DNA from: Paenibacillus agri
GTDB taxonomy: Bacteria > Bacillota > Bacilli > Paenibacillales > Paenibacillaceae
Assembly (NCBI RefSeq): GCF_013359945.1
Contig: NZ_JABWCS010000221.1
Coordinates: forward strand, 248,001-312,000
DNA length: 64,000 bases
Reading direction: 5' to 3'
The notes under the pieces are model-generated. The model was not told the DNA's origin and ran no database searches. It saw nothing but the letters and a program-made list of their open reading frames with translations. The position numbers and the translations under genes are program-made. Each line of letters opens with the position of its first letter. Positions within the stretch are counted from its first letter, which is position 1. Positions 24,679 through 32,193 of this stretch are shown here, one piece after another.

Positions 24679-25794
24679 ATGAAAGATCCTAGAATTCAAA
24701 AGCTGGCGGAAAACCTGGTAGGCTATTCCGTGAACGTCCAGCCGGGCGAGAACGTGCTCGTTGAAATGATTGGCAACGAAAGAGATTTGATTAAAGCAGT
24801 TGTGGAGGAGGTCGGTAAGGCCGGAGGCAACGCTTTCGTACAATTGACTGACCGTACCGTCCTGCGCAGCATGCTGAAATATGCAACCCGTGAAAGTCTT
24901 CAGACCTGGGCCGAGATTGATCTGAACCGTATGAAGCAAATGGACTGCTATATTGGCATTCGTGCCGGCGAGAACGTTAATGACTTGGCGGATGTGCCTG
25001 AAGAAAATATGAAGCTTTACAATTCCCTGTATTCGCACCCGGTACATAGCGAGCAGCGCGTCAAGCACACCAAATGGGTGGTTCTGCGTTATCCGAATGC
25101 CAGCATGGCTCAGCTTGCCAATACGAGCACAGAAGCATTCGAGGACTTCTATTTCGAAGTGTGCAATCTCGATTATGCCAAGATGGACAGAGCGCAGGAC
25201 GCACTGGCTGATCTTATGAAAAAAACCGATAAGGTACGCATTGCCGGCCCGGGAACGGATCTTTCCTTCTCCATCAAAGGCATCGGCGGAGAGAAATGCT
25301 CTGGACAGAAGAATATTCCGGACGGTGAAGTATACACAGCCCCGGTTCGCGATTCGGTCAACGGAACAATCAGCTACAATGCAGCTTCCATCTACAATGG
25401 AGTTACGTTTGAGAATGTGAAATTCACCTTCGAAAACGGTAAAATTGTAGAAGCCACCAGTAACGATACCGCCCGGTTGAACGAGATTCTGGATTCCGAC
25501 GAGGGTGCTCGCTATATCGGGGAGTTCGCTATCGGCTTCAATCCGTACATTCTGCACCCGATGAAGGATATTCTGTTCGACGAGAAGATCGCCGGCAGTC
25601 TGCACTTCACCCCAGGTCAGGCCTATGACGTTACTGATAACGGTAACCGTTCCTCCATTCATTGGGATCTGGTGCTGATTCAACGTCCGGATTACGGCGG
25701 CGGAGAAATTTACTTTGATGATATTCTGATCCGCAAGGATGGTATCTTTGTAATTCCGGAGCTGGAAGGTCTGAATCCGGAAAACTTGAAATAA
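24679..25794 (+). CDS. Aminopeptidase, M29 family (AmpS/AmpT-like)
   Basis: Cytoplasmic two-metal aminopeptidase removing N-terminal residues from peptides. Length 371 residues, fitting the family. Seen: the N-terminal domain LVGYSVNVQPGENVLVEMIG; the catalytic half with metal-ligand glutamates in NIPDGEVYTAP and YIGEFAIGFNP, the histidine in SSIHWDLVLI and the following aspartate in YFDDILIRKDG. GGAAGGAAGAGAG precedes the ATG. It appears monocistronic. B. subtilis AmpS is the nearest named relative I can suggest; the substrate range is not determinable here. Confidence 0.92.
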   Translation: MKDPRIQKLAENLVGYSVNVQPGENVLVEMIGNERDLIKAVVEEVGKAGGNAFVQLTDRTVLRSMLKYATRESLQTWAEIDLNRMKQMDCYIGIRAGENVNDLADVPEENMKLYNSLYSHPVHSEQRVKHTKWVVLRYPNASMAQLANTSTEAFEDFYFEVCNLDYAKMDRAQDALADLMKKTDKVRIAGPGTDLSFSIKGIGGEKCSGQKNIPDGEVYTAPVRDSVNGTISYNAASIYNGVTFENVKFTFENGKIVEATSNDTARLNEILDSDEGARYIGEFAIGFNPYILHPMKDILFDEKIAGSLHFTPGQAYDVTDNGNRSSIHWDLVLIQRPDYGGGEIYFDDILIRKDGIFVIPELEGLNPENLK

Positions 25795-25816
25795 AATGTA
25801 ATAAAAAGAAAATCCC

Positions 25817-25846
25817 TTGCACAAGTAAGCGGATTCAAGGTATCAT
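25817..25846 (+). promoter_or_regulatory. Candidate promoter of the HPr-like gene
   Basis: TTGCAC (25817-25822), 18-bp spacer, TATCAT (25841-25846). It uses the same hexamers as the proposed ccpA promoter. Confidence 0.4.
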
Positions 25847-25896
25847 GGAATGGATTAGCAACTACTTAGTTTATAATAAGTTTCGGAGGGATTCCT

Positions 25897-26142
25897 ATGT
25901 CCAGTAACAATGCTGCAATCGTGGAAATTGCCCAAACGGCGAGCCAATTTAACTCTTCTATCGTTCTTCAAGCGGACAACAAGTACATCGATGTTAAAAG
26001 TATCCTTGGTTTGTTCACTACTTTGGTTTCAAGCCAAAGCTATGAGCTTCATGTCCATGGAACGGACGCTGAAGAAGCTAAGAAGGCAATGAGCGAAGTA
26101 TTCGCGAAGCACGGTTTGAACTTTTCTGTAGTCGCGGAGTAA
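25897..26142 (+). CDS. HPr/Crh-like protein lacking the PTS phospho-histidine
   Basis: HPr-fold protein of 81 residues. Aligned with B. subtilis HPr, its residues 6-74 match HPr 17-85: AQTASQFNSSIVL corresponds to VQTASKYDADVNL, and DVKSILGL to NLKSIMGV. The Ser46 phosphorylation site is kept as Ser35. The first HPr strand is absent and the His15 position is occupied by Asn, so it cannot act as a PTS phosphocarrier by the known mechanism. This resembles Crh, which has Gln15 and serves as a CcpA cofactor when Ser-phosphorylated. GGAGGG six bases before the ATG supports the start. A regulatory role is an inference. Confidence 0.85.
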   Translation: MSSNNAAIVEIAQTASQFNSSIVLQADNKYIDVKSILGLFTTLVSSQSYELHVHGTDAEEAKKAMSEVFAKHGLNFSVVAE

Positions 26143-26161
26143 AATAATGGATGGTTGAAGA

Positions 26162-26191
26162 CGTCCTGCCGTTAGCGGCGGGGCGTTTTTT
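26162..26191 (+). terminator. Terminator of the HPr-like gene
   Basis: CGTCCTGCCG (26162-26171) pairs with CGGCGGGGCG (26176-26185), including wobble pairs, TTAG loop, T6. Confidence 0.82.
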
Positions 26192-26367
26192 ATGTATAGA
26201 TCCTTATATTTATAAAACGCAGGCTCCACTTTACGGAGCTATTTTGATATAATAGGGCTGATTTTCGAATATACCAAACTGAATTCTTGTATTGGAATCC
26301 GATTTCGACTAATATTAAATAAAATGGCAAAAGCAGCAGTAACTTTTGGACATGGGGGGGAAGAAGC

Positions 26368-26658
26368 ATGACTTCATCAGATTTGCAGGAACAGCTTAAC
26401 CTTAAAGCGATCACTCTTCTACAAGAAGATGCCGATAAAATTCAGAAGCTCATCGAAGTACAGATGGAGAATTTGGCCACACGGTACTGCCCTCTCTATG
26501 AGGAAGTGCTGGATACCCAAATGTATGGTTTCTCCAAAGAGGTCGATTTCGCCGTCCGTGCAGGACTGGTGCCTGAGCTTACTGGCAAGCAGCTGGTGAG
26601 CAAACTGGAGCGTAATCTGGCCGTATTGTATGAAGCTCTGAACAACAAGGCTAACTAG
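26368..26658 (+). CDS. ylaN: YlaN family protein (UPF0358/DUF1507)
   Basis: Small cytoplasmic protein of 96 residues, helical, matching B. subtilis YlaN through ADKIQKLIEVQMENL, CPLYEEVLDTQMYGFSKEVD and FAVRAGLVPELTGK. YlaN is needed for growth under iron limitation in Bacillus/Staphylococcus and has been linked to Fur. In B. subtilis it sits beside ftsW; here ftsW is 2 kb away, beyond the antiporter and Asp23 genes and on the opposite strand. A GGGGGG tract lies about a dozen bases upstream of the ATG. Candidate promoter TTGTAT (26287) - 17 bp - TAATAT (26310). Confidence 0.92.
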   Translation: MTSSDLQEQLNLKAITLLQEDADKIQKLIEVQMENLATRYCPLYEEVLDTQMYGFSKEVDFAVRAGLVPELTGKQLVSKLERNLAVLYEALNNKAN

Positions 26659-26710
26659 GGTCACAGGTTGCAGCCGTTCTATCGGACAAGATCATTTATC
26701 CGAAAATGAT

Positions 26711-26755
26711 AAAGCGCACACGAGGGAAAGGGGATTCCTCCTGTGCGCTTTTTTG
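26711..26755. terminator. Terminator between ylaN and the Ca2+/H+ antiporter gene
   Basis: AAAGCGCACA pairs with TGTGCGCTTT, with an inner GAGG/CCTC, then T6. The convergent layout suggests shared use. Confidence 0.87.
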
Positions 26756-26784
26756 TTGCATATGTGAAGCTAAAGTGGCTGTGT

Positions 26785-27864
26785 CTAAACCAAATAGAAG
26801 GAAACCCCTAGAATCAGGTACACCGCAAGGAGAAGCAATCCCTCATACCAGTTGGTGGCCCCATCCTGCGTAATGGACTTAGCTATGAATACAGCGACTG
26901 CGATGGCCACAATCTCAATGGTTGTGAACACAATATCCATGGTGTTGCCCATGAAATAACTCGCGAAAATCAGCACTGGTGCAACAAAAAGTGATATCTG
27001 CAGACTGCTGCCGACGGCGATCTCGACAGCCGCACCGATTTTGTTCTTCATGGCGAGCAGAATGGCTGCGCTATGTTCCGCAGCATTTCCTATAATCGCG
27101 ACCAGGAAGGCACCTACGAACAGCTCACTGAAGCCGAAGCGCTCGGTCAAGGTCTCCAATGTGCCAACGAGCCACTCACTGACAAAAGCGACCATGACGG
27201 TAGCTAGAATCAGATACATAATGGATTTGCGTTTGGACCAAGCAGGAGCATGCTCATTGGGCAGTTCTTCCGCTTTATCTTCGGTGACATCCGCTAAATA
27301 CTTCTTATGAGTGATCATTGAGAAGAGGAGCCAGGCGATGTAGGAGACAATCAGGATTCCGGCAACCACGAGACTGAGAACATCTGTATCTTTTGCCGTA
27401 ATCGAGTGTGTGTTGAAGAACATGGCGGGTACGAACAGGGCGATGACGGCGACAATCATCAAGGAGCCGTTCATACCGGCAAGGGTGACATTGAAATTCT
27501 GCACCTTGTACTTCATGCCGCCAGCAAAAATGCTCAGGCCTAGCACGAGTAGCAGATTACCAATGATCGAACCCGTGAGGCTTGCCTTAACCATGTCGAA
27601 CAGACCTTCCTTCACGAGGAAAAATGCGATGATCAGCTCTGCGGCGTTTCCGAAGGTCGCGTTGAGGAAGCCGCCAAGCCGTTGTCCCGCATAATGGGCT
27701 ACACTTTCGGTAGCCCGGCCCAGAAAACCGGCCACGAATACGACTGCGACCGCCGACAGAATGAACTGCAGCGTATGGTCCCAGCCCGCATAATGTCCGA
27801 TGGCGCTGAGGACAAAAGTGACCACCAGCAGCACCGGGGATATCCATTTTTTCAACTTAGGCAC
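26785..27864 (-). CDS. cax: Calcium/proton antiporter (CaCA superfamily, CAX)
   Basis: Membrane exchanger of 359 residues that expels or sequesters Ca2+ using the proton gradient. Seen: about eleven hydrophobic helices and the two inverted-repeat signature motifs FGNAAELIIAFFLVKEG and IGNAAEHSAAILLA, whose glutamates bind calcium in this family. An acidic cytoplasmic loop (TEDKAEELPNEHAP) separates the halves. The product resembles B. subtilis ChaA/YfkE. A P-type Ca2+ ATPase at 42.8 kb gives the cell a second export route. It is divergent from the Asp23 gene. Confidence 0.94.
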   Translation of the reverse strand: MPKLKKWISPVLLVVTFVLSAIGHYAGWDHTLQFILSAVAVVFVAGFLGRATESVAHYAGQRLGGFLNATFGNAAELIIAFFLVKEGLFDMVKASLTGSIIGNLLLVLGLSIFAGGMKYKVQNFNVTLAGMNGSLMIVAVIALFVPAMFFNTHSITAKDTDVLSLVVAGILIVSYIAWLLFSMITHKKYLADVTEDKAEELPNEHAPAWSKRKSIMYLILATVMVAFVSEWLVGTLETLTERFGFSELFVGAFLVAIIGNAAEHSAAILLAMKNKIGAAVEIAVGSSLQISLFVAPVLIFASYFMGNTMDIVFTTIEIVAIAVAVFIAKSITQDGATNWYEGLLLLAVYLILGVSFYLV

Positions 27865-28008
27865 TCTCCAGTCTACGTATGTATGTTGATTTCTTAATCA
27901 ATATACCCAAAATGTTCCACTCTGTAAACGGAGATGCGAGAAAGTCATTTGCTTTTTAGCCTGTTTTGGAATTACAATAATTGATATTGAGTGTAGGGGG
28001 GATATGGC

Positions 28009-28374
28009 ATGGCAGAACAACTTCAACTGGAAAATGGGAACATACGGATTTCAAACGACGTCGTCTCGAAAATTGCCGGGCTGGCAGCCTTGGAGACTCC
28101 TGGGATTGCAGCCATGTCCGGCGGTTTGTCGGAAGGCTGGGCGAAGCGCCTGAGCGGTAAGAACGTGCAGAAGGGTGTTACCGTTGAAGTCGGACAGCTC
28201 GAAGCGGCAGTCGATTTGCGGATTATCGTCCTCTATGAAACTCCGATTCACGAAGTATGCCGGATGCTGCAGCAGAACGTACGCGAAGCTGTGGAGAGCA
28301 TGACAGGCCTTCACATTGTTGAAGTCAACGTCAAGGTTGAAGGCGTAGCGTTCAAGAATGACGAAATCTCGTAA
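28009..28374 (+). CDS. Asp23/Gls24 family envelope stress protein
   Basis: Small protein of 121 residues of the Asp23 family (alkaline shock, YqhY-like). Seen: opening NGNIRISNDVVSKIAGLAALETPGI split across strand and helix, the Gly-rich centre, VTVEVGQLEAAVDLRIIVLYE, and closing VTGLHIVEVNVKVEGV-like strand. The family forms membrane-associated or cytoplasmic assemblies tied to envelope stress or lipid metabolism; the exact role here is unknown. GGGGGG before the ATG acts as the ribosome site. It appears monocistronic with a terminator downstream. Confidence 0.9.
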   Translation: MAEQLQLENGNIRISNDVVSKIAGLAALETPGIAAMSGGLSEGWAKRLSGKNVQKGVTVEVGQLEAAVDLRIIVLYETPIHEVCRMLQQNVREAVESMTGLHIVEVNVKVEGVAFKNDEIS

Positions 28375-28433
28375 GAACGCTGCAAATCATTGATTAGGAT
28401 TACGTATCCAGAGGGGCATAATCGCCCAAGGAA

Positions 28434-28478
28434 GAGGGTCTTTCGAGCCGAATAAGGCTTGGGAGACCCTTTTTTTAT
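28434..28478 (+). terminator. Terminator of the Asp23 gene
   Basis: AGGGTCT (28435-28441) pairs with AGACCCT, enclosing an AGCC/GGCT hairpin, followed by T7. Confidence 0.85.
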
Positions 28479-28497
28479 CTTTATGTCGATAAAAGAA

Positions 28498-28540
28498 AAA
28501 AAGTGTTCCACAGCTTGTCCTGAGCTGCGGAACACTTTTA
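28498..28540 (-). terminator. Terminator of ftsW
   Basis: Stem AAAAGTGTTCC ... GGAACACTTTT with inner CAGCT/AGCTG. A run on the left gives a T tail on the reverse strand. It lies 44 bp beyond the ftsW stop. Confidence 0.85.
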
Positions 28541-28583
28541 TCTGTTGATGATCTTACTTAACAGTTCATCCGTAATCACGTAA

Positions 28584-29822
28584 TCAGCGACCACGGACTT
28601 CTCTGAGTTTTCTTACAGTGGTCACAGACTTGGTGACTTCCTCTTTGGCTGGCCGGTTGGTCTCCCGCGAGATGCTAAGCATGATACCCATGGACATCAT
28701 AGTCATCAGCAGTGAGGAGCCCCCGTAGCTTATGAAGGGAAGTGTTACACCGGTGAGCGGGATCGTCTTGGTCACACCGCCGATGTTAACGAAGGCCTGA
28801 ATGGCGATCATCCCCATCACCCCGATCCCGACAAGTGTTCCGAATGGATCGGTGCACCTGAGCGCAATCATAATCCCTCGCCATAAGAAGAACAGATACA
28901 ACAGTAGGAAAATGGAGGTACCGATAAATCCTAACTCTTCACCGATAACGGCAAAAATAAAGTCAGTTTGTGGATAGCGGAGATAATGCAGCTTCTGAAC
29001 GCTTTGTCCAAGCCCAGAACCGCTGATGCCTCCTTCGCCAAGAGCGGTCAGAGACTGCAGGATGTTGAATCCGCTGCCTTCTGCAACCTCGAAGGGATCG
29101 AGGAAGGCATCGATCCGGCCCTTTTTATAATCCTGTGTGGCTGCGACTTGACCGGAAGGCGGAGACAGCGAATCAATGGCAGCCTTGGCACCCAGTACAA
29201 TTCCGACGCCGAGTACAAGCAAGGCAATAGAGCCTAAGATATGCTTCATGCTTGCACCGCCAGTATAAATGACCAGCCCGCTGGTGGCCACCAGAATCAT
29301 GCATGAGCCAAGGTCAGGCTGCATCATAATTAATCCTGCTACAATTCCAACGATGACCATAACCGGGATGTAACCGGTCCGGAGGTCTCTAAGCCGCTCC
29401 CCTTTTTTAGTAATCAGGGCAGCAAGATAGAGAATAATCGATATTTTAGCTAGCTCGGTAGGCTGAATCCCTAGTCCCATAATGTTAAGCCAGCTACTTG
29501 CGCCATTGATTCTTTCGGTAAAGGCCACGAATAGGAGGAGAACAAGGGTAACCAGGAACATAGGTGCGTACCATTTTTTAAATTTGCTGTAGTGGATATT
29601 CATTGTCACGAACATGGCGAATAATCCCAGGACAACCCATATGATCTGACGTTTAACGAAGTAGAGCGGATCATTTTTGAAGAATAGACTGGAGCTTGCG
29701 CTGAAGACCATGATCAGTCCGAAGCCGACAAGCAGCAGGGTCAGTATCAATAACAGGAAGTCGGGTGTTCCTCTTTTGGGCAGGTTGACTTTGGCGTTCG
29801 TCTTTCCCTTACGGTTACTCAA
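28584..29822 (-). CDS. ftsW: SEDS glycosyltransferase FtsW
   Basis: Septal peptidoglycan polymerase of the SEDS family, partner of a class B PBP in cell division. Length 412 residues with about ten transmembrane helices. Seen: the family segments VFSASS, NGASSWLNIMGLGIQPTELAK (split over loop and helix), QPDLGS with the conserved aspartate, YPQTDFIFAVIGEELGFIG, and TGVTLPFISYGGSSLL. The start appears to be TTG overlapping the TGA stop of the preceding YugN-like gene (TTGA), implying coupling; no in-frame ATG exists before the first helix. RodA is the alternative, but the GVTLPFISYGGSS context fits FtsW. Confidence 0.9.
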   Translation of the reverse strand: MSNRKGKTNAKVNLPKRGTPDFLLLILTLLLVGFGLIMVFSASSSLFFKNDPLYFVKRQIIWVVLGLFAMFVTMNIHYSKFKKWYAPMFLVTLVLLLFVAFTERINGASSWLNIMGLGIQPTELAKISIILYLAALITKKGERLRDLRTGYIPVMVIVGIVAGLIMMQPDLGSCMILVATSGLVIYTGGASMKHILGSIALLVLGVGIVLGAKAAIDSLSPPSGQVAATQDYKKGRIDAFLDPFEVAEGSGFNILQSLTALGEGGISGSGLGQSVQKLHYLRYPQTDFIFAVIGEELGFIGTSIFLLLYLFFLWRGIMIALRCTDPFGTLVGIGVMGMIAIQAFVNIGGVTKTIPLTGVTLPFISYGGSSLLMTMMSMGIMLSISRETNRPAKEEVTKSVTTVRKLREVRGR

Positions 29823-30166
29823 GCCTCAAGCAACTGCTTCAGTTCAAGGATCCGCTCAGCAGCAATGTCCAGCACAGGCTGCGGTACCGGTGATTCGTAT
29901 TCCAGTCCATGAGGGAAGGTTGCTTTGCCAAGGTATACAGCCTCAATGGCGAGAACCGCATCGGGCTTCTCTAACTTGCCCTCCACTGCGCGTGTGTTGA
30001 CACGTAGGAAGTATTCACCGCCGTTATTCCGGTCTTCAATCTTGCAGTCGTATGTAGCCCGGTAATATTCCCATTGCCAGCGAATGAAACCGGCCTTTTC
30101 TGCACTCTCGTCCAGATAAAGAAGGTCGCTTCTTAAGCCTACGAGACCCGTGTTCTCAAATATCAT
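29819..30166 (-). CDS. YugN-like family protein
   Basis: Small cytoplasmic protein of 115 residues resembling the YugN-like family, whose function is unknown. Seen: MIFENTGLVGLRSDLLYLDESAEKAGF-type opening (split here over strand and helix), WQWEYYRATYDCKIED, EYFLRVNTRAVEGKLEKPDA, and TFPHGLEYE. The reading frame stays open a further 60 codons upstream, but that part is not protein-like. ATG 30166 has an AGGGGG about eleven bases upstream. The stop overlaps the ftsW start, so the two are cotranscribed. Confidence 0.78.
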   Translation of the reverse strand: MIFENTGLVGLRSDLLYLDESAEKAGFIRWQWEYYRATYDCKIEDRNNGGEYFLRVNTRAVEGKLEKPDAVLAIEAVYLGKATFPHGLEYESPVPQPVLDIAAERILELKQLLEA

Positions 30167-30332
30167 AGCGCACTTTTCCCCCTTATGAAGTATAATGATT
30201 AATTCGTTTATCCGCTTACAGACGTTCATTCTCATGATAGTATGTTTCCAGAGGTTCTGCAAGACAGGGTTTAGCCATACATACCCAGTTTTTTTGGTTT
30301 CTGCTACAATAGAAGAAATATAGCCGCTTAGG

Positions 30333-30368
30333 CAAGGTGACAGCAATGTAGTATGCTGTCATTCCTTG
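30333..30368 (+). promoter_or_regulatory. Leader hairpin before the M20 amidohydrolase gene
   Basis: CAAGGTGACAGCA (30333-30345) pairs with TGCTGTCA..CCTTG (30354-30368), eight-base loop and two unpaired T. No T run follows, so it is not a terminator. It sits 37 bp before the start codon; role unknown. Confidence 0.45.
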
Positions 30369-30404
30369 TCAGGCCCGGTTGTCTAGGAAGGGAATGGAGC
30401 AGGC

Positions 30405-31586
30405 ATGAAGCAGCCAACAGTTGAAGCATTGATGAACGATATGGTGAAGTGGCGCCGTCATCTGCACAGCCATCCTGAGCTGTCATATCAGGAGAAGGAA
30501 ACATCGTCTTACGTTGCGGCCAAGCTGGAAGGCTTCGGCATTGAAGTCAGAAGAAGTACCTCAGGTTACGGCTTAACAGGGATTCTAAAAGGGGCTCGGC
30601 CCGGTAAGATTGTTGTACTCCGTGCGGATATGGATGCATTGCCGATACAGGAAGAGAACAAAGTGGAATATGCCTCGACTAAGAACGGGGTTATGCATGC
30701 CTGTGGTCATGACGGGCATACAGCAATTTTGCTAGGGGCAGCAGCCTACTACAGCAGCAGGCGCGGCGAACTGGAGGGGGAGATCCGCTTTCTTTTCCAG
30801 CCTGCCGAGGAAGTGTGTCCTGGCGGTGCGGTTGGTATGATTGCCGAAGGTGTGCTGGAAGGGGCAGACGCGGTCTACGGACTGCATCTGTGGACACCAC
30901 TGCCTGTAGGAACCGTGGGTAGCGCCCCGGGGCCTTTGATGGCGTCCACGGATGAGTTCTTTATCAACATCAACGGTAAAGGCGGTCATGGCGGCATCCC
31001 GCACCGTGCGGTAGACAGCATCGTTGCGGCTGCAGCCCTGGTGACACAGCTCCAGAGCATCGTTAGCCGGTCTGTTGATCCGCTGCGCCCTGCGGTGGTC
31101 ACTGTGGGCACCATTCAAGGCGGGACCGCTCAAAATATTATTGCGGAGCAGTGCCGTATAACAGGGACGGTTCGAACCTTTGACGATGAGAGTCGTCAGC
31201 TGATTCGGCGCAGAATTGAAGAGATAGCGTTGGCCGTCGCAGCTACATATGGAGCCGAAGCGAAAATTGAGTACATGACGGGTTACCCGCCGCTAGTGAA
31301 TGACGAACAGGAATTCAGCCGGTTTAAGTCAACAGCACCTGGAGCGCTGGGTGAAGAGGTTCAGGTTGTGACGCTGGAGAAATTGATGCCAGCGGAGGAT
31401 TTTGCCTACTATTTGCACCATGTGCCTGGCTGCTTTATGTTCGTGGGTGCCGGTAATCCCGACAAGGATGCCATATATCCGCATCACCACAGCCGATTTG
31501 ATTTTGACGAGGATGCTATGCTGCACGGCATCAAGCTACTCATTGCCATGACGGATTCCCGGCTTAAAGAAATTACTGAAGAATAA
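30405..31586 (+). CDS. M20 family amidohydrolase (N-acyl amino acid / hippurate hydrolase type)
   Basis: Zinc or manganese-dependent amidohydrolase of 393 residues, cleaving N-acyl groups from amino acids or related amides. Seen: RRHLHSHPELSYQE, metal site VLRADMDALPI, HACGHDGHTA, the catalytic FQPAEEVCPGGA, GLHLWTPLPVGTVG, dimerisation segment GKGGHGGIPHRAVDS, and C-terminal MPAEDFAYY and PHHHSRFDFDE. The family includes N-acetyl-diaminopimelate deacetylase, YxeP, AmaA and IAA-amino acid hydrolases; the substrate is not predictable. A CBS-domain gene follows 60 bp later and may be cotranscribed. Confidence 0.92.
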   Translation: MKQPTVEALMNDMVKWRRHLHSHPELSYQEKETSSYVAAKLEGFGIEVRRSTSGYGLTGILKGARPGKIVVLRADMDALPIQEENKVEYASTKNGVMHACGHDGHTAILLGAAAYYSSRRGELEGEIRFLFQPAEEVCPGGAVGMIAEGVLEGADAVYGLHLWTPLPVGTVGSAPGPLMASTDEFFININGKGGHGGIPHRAVDSIVAAAALVTQLQSIVSRSVDPLRPAVVTVGTIQGGTAQNIIAEQCRITGTVRTFDDESRQLIRRRIEEIALAVAATYGAEAKIEYMTGYPPLVNDEQEFSRFKSTAPGALGEEVQVVTLEKLMPAEDFAYYLHHVPGCFMFVGAGNPDKDAIYPHHHSRFDFDEDAMLHGIKLLIAMTDSRLKEITEE

Positions 31587-31645
31587 TGCAGTCCTCAGCT
31601 GGACAACCTAATCGCGAAATATGCGAGATTTAGGAGGGATTCCAG

Positions 31646-32077
31646 TTGAAGACAATCAAGGAAGTCATGACAGCGGGACCAGTGACAGTTACCCTAAAGG
31701 ATAATATTTATGAGGTTGCTGTCAAAATGAGAGACAATGGTACCGGATTTATTCCCGTTGTCGACTCAGAAGGCAGCGATCAATTGATCGGTGTAGTTAC
31801 AGACCGTGATCTTGTCATCCGGGGGTATGCAGCTAAGCATTCAGGCTCCACTGCTATAGAGACGGTGATGAGCAAGGAGCTGCGCACGGTGACAGAGGAT
31901 ACTTCGGTAGATGAAGCTGCGGAAATTATGGCTGCAGGACAGGTTCGGCGTCTGCCTGTAGTCAGCGGCAAGAAGCTGATCGGCATCGTGTCCATCGGTG
32001 ACCTAGCCGTACGGAATATCTTTGCCGATGAAGCGGGAGAAGCGCTTAGCAGCATCTCACAGCAGACCTTGCATTAA
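31646..32077 (+). CDS. CBS domain protein
   Basis: Two tandem CBS motifs make up nearly all of the 143 residues: TIKEVMTAGPVTVTLKDN to GVVTDRDLVIRGYA, then VMSKELRTVTEDTSVDEAAE to LIGIVSIGDLAVRNIF. Such pairs bind adenine nucleotides and act as stand-alone sensors. The start is TTG with GGAGGG eight bases upstream. It resembles the small YhcV/YrkN-type stand-alone CBS proteins. It is not AcuB, because no ACT domain follows. Target unknown. Confidence 0.9.
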   Translation: MKTIKEVMTAGPVTVTLKDNIYEVAVKMRDNGTGFIPVVDSEGSDQLIGVVTDRDLVIRGYAAKHSGSTAIETVMSKELRTVTEDTSVDEAAEIMAAGQVRRLPVVSGKKLIGIVSIGDLAVRNIFADEAGEALSSISQQTLH

Positions 32078-32193
32078 ATACTCATACAGGAAGCTCATGT
32101 CCGTGTTCGCGGAGGTGGGCTTTTTCCTGTTAATCAGACAGCAGAGTGCGTACATACTGACCATAGAATAGTTAAATGCGAGGAGGGAAGGTC

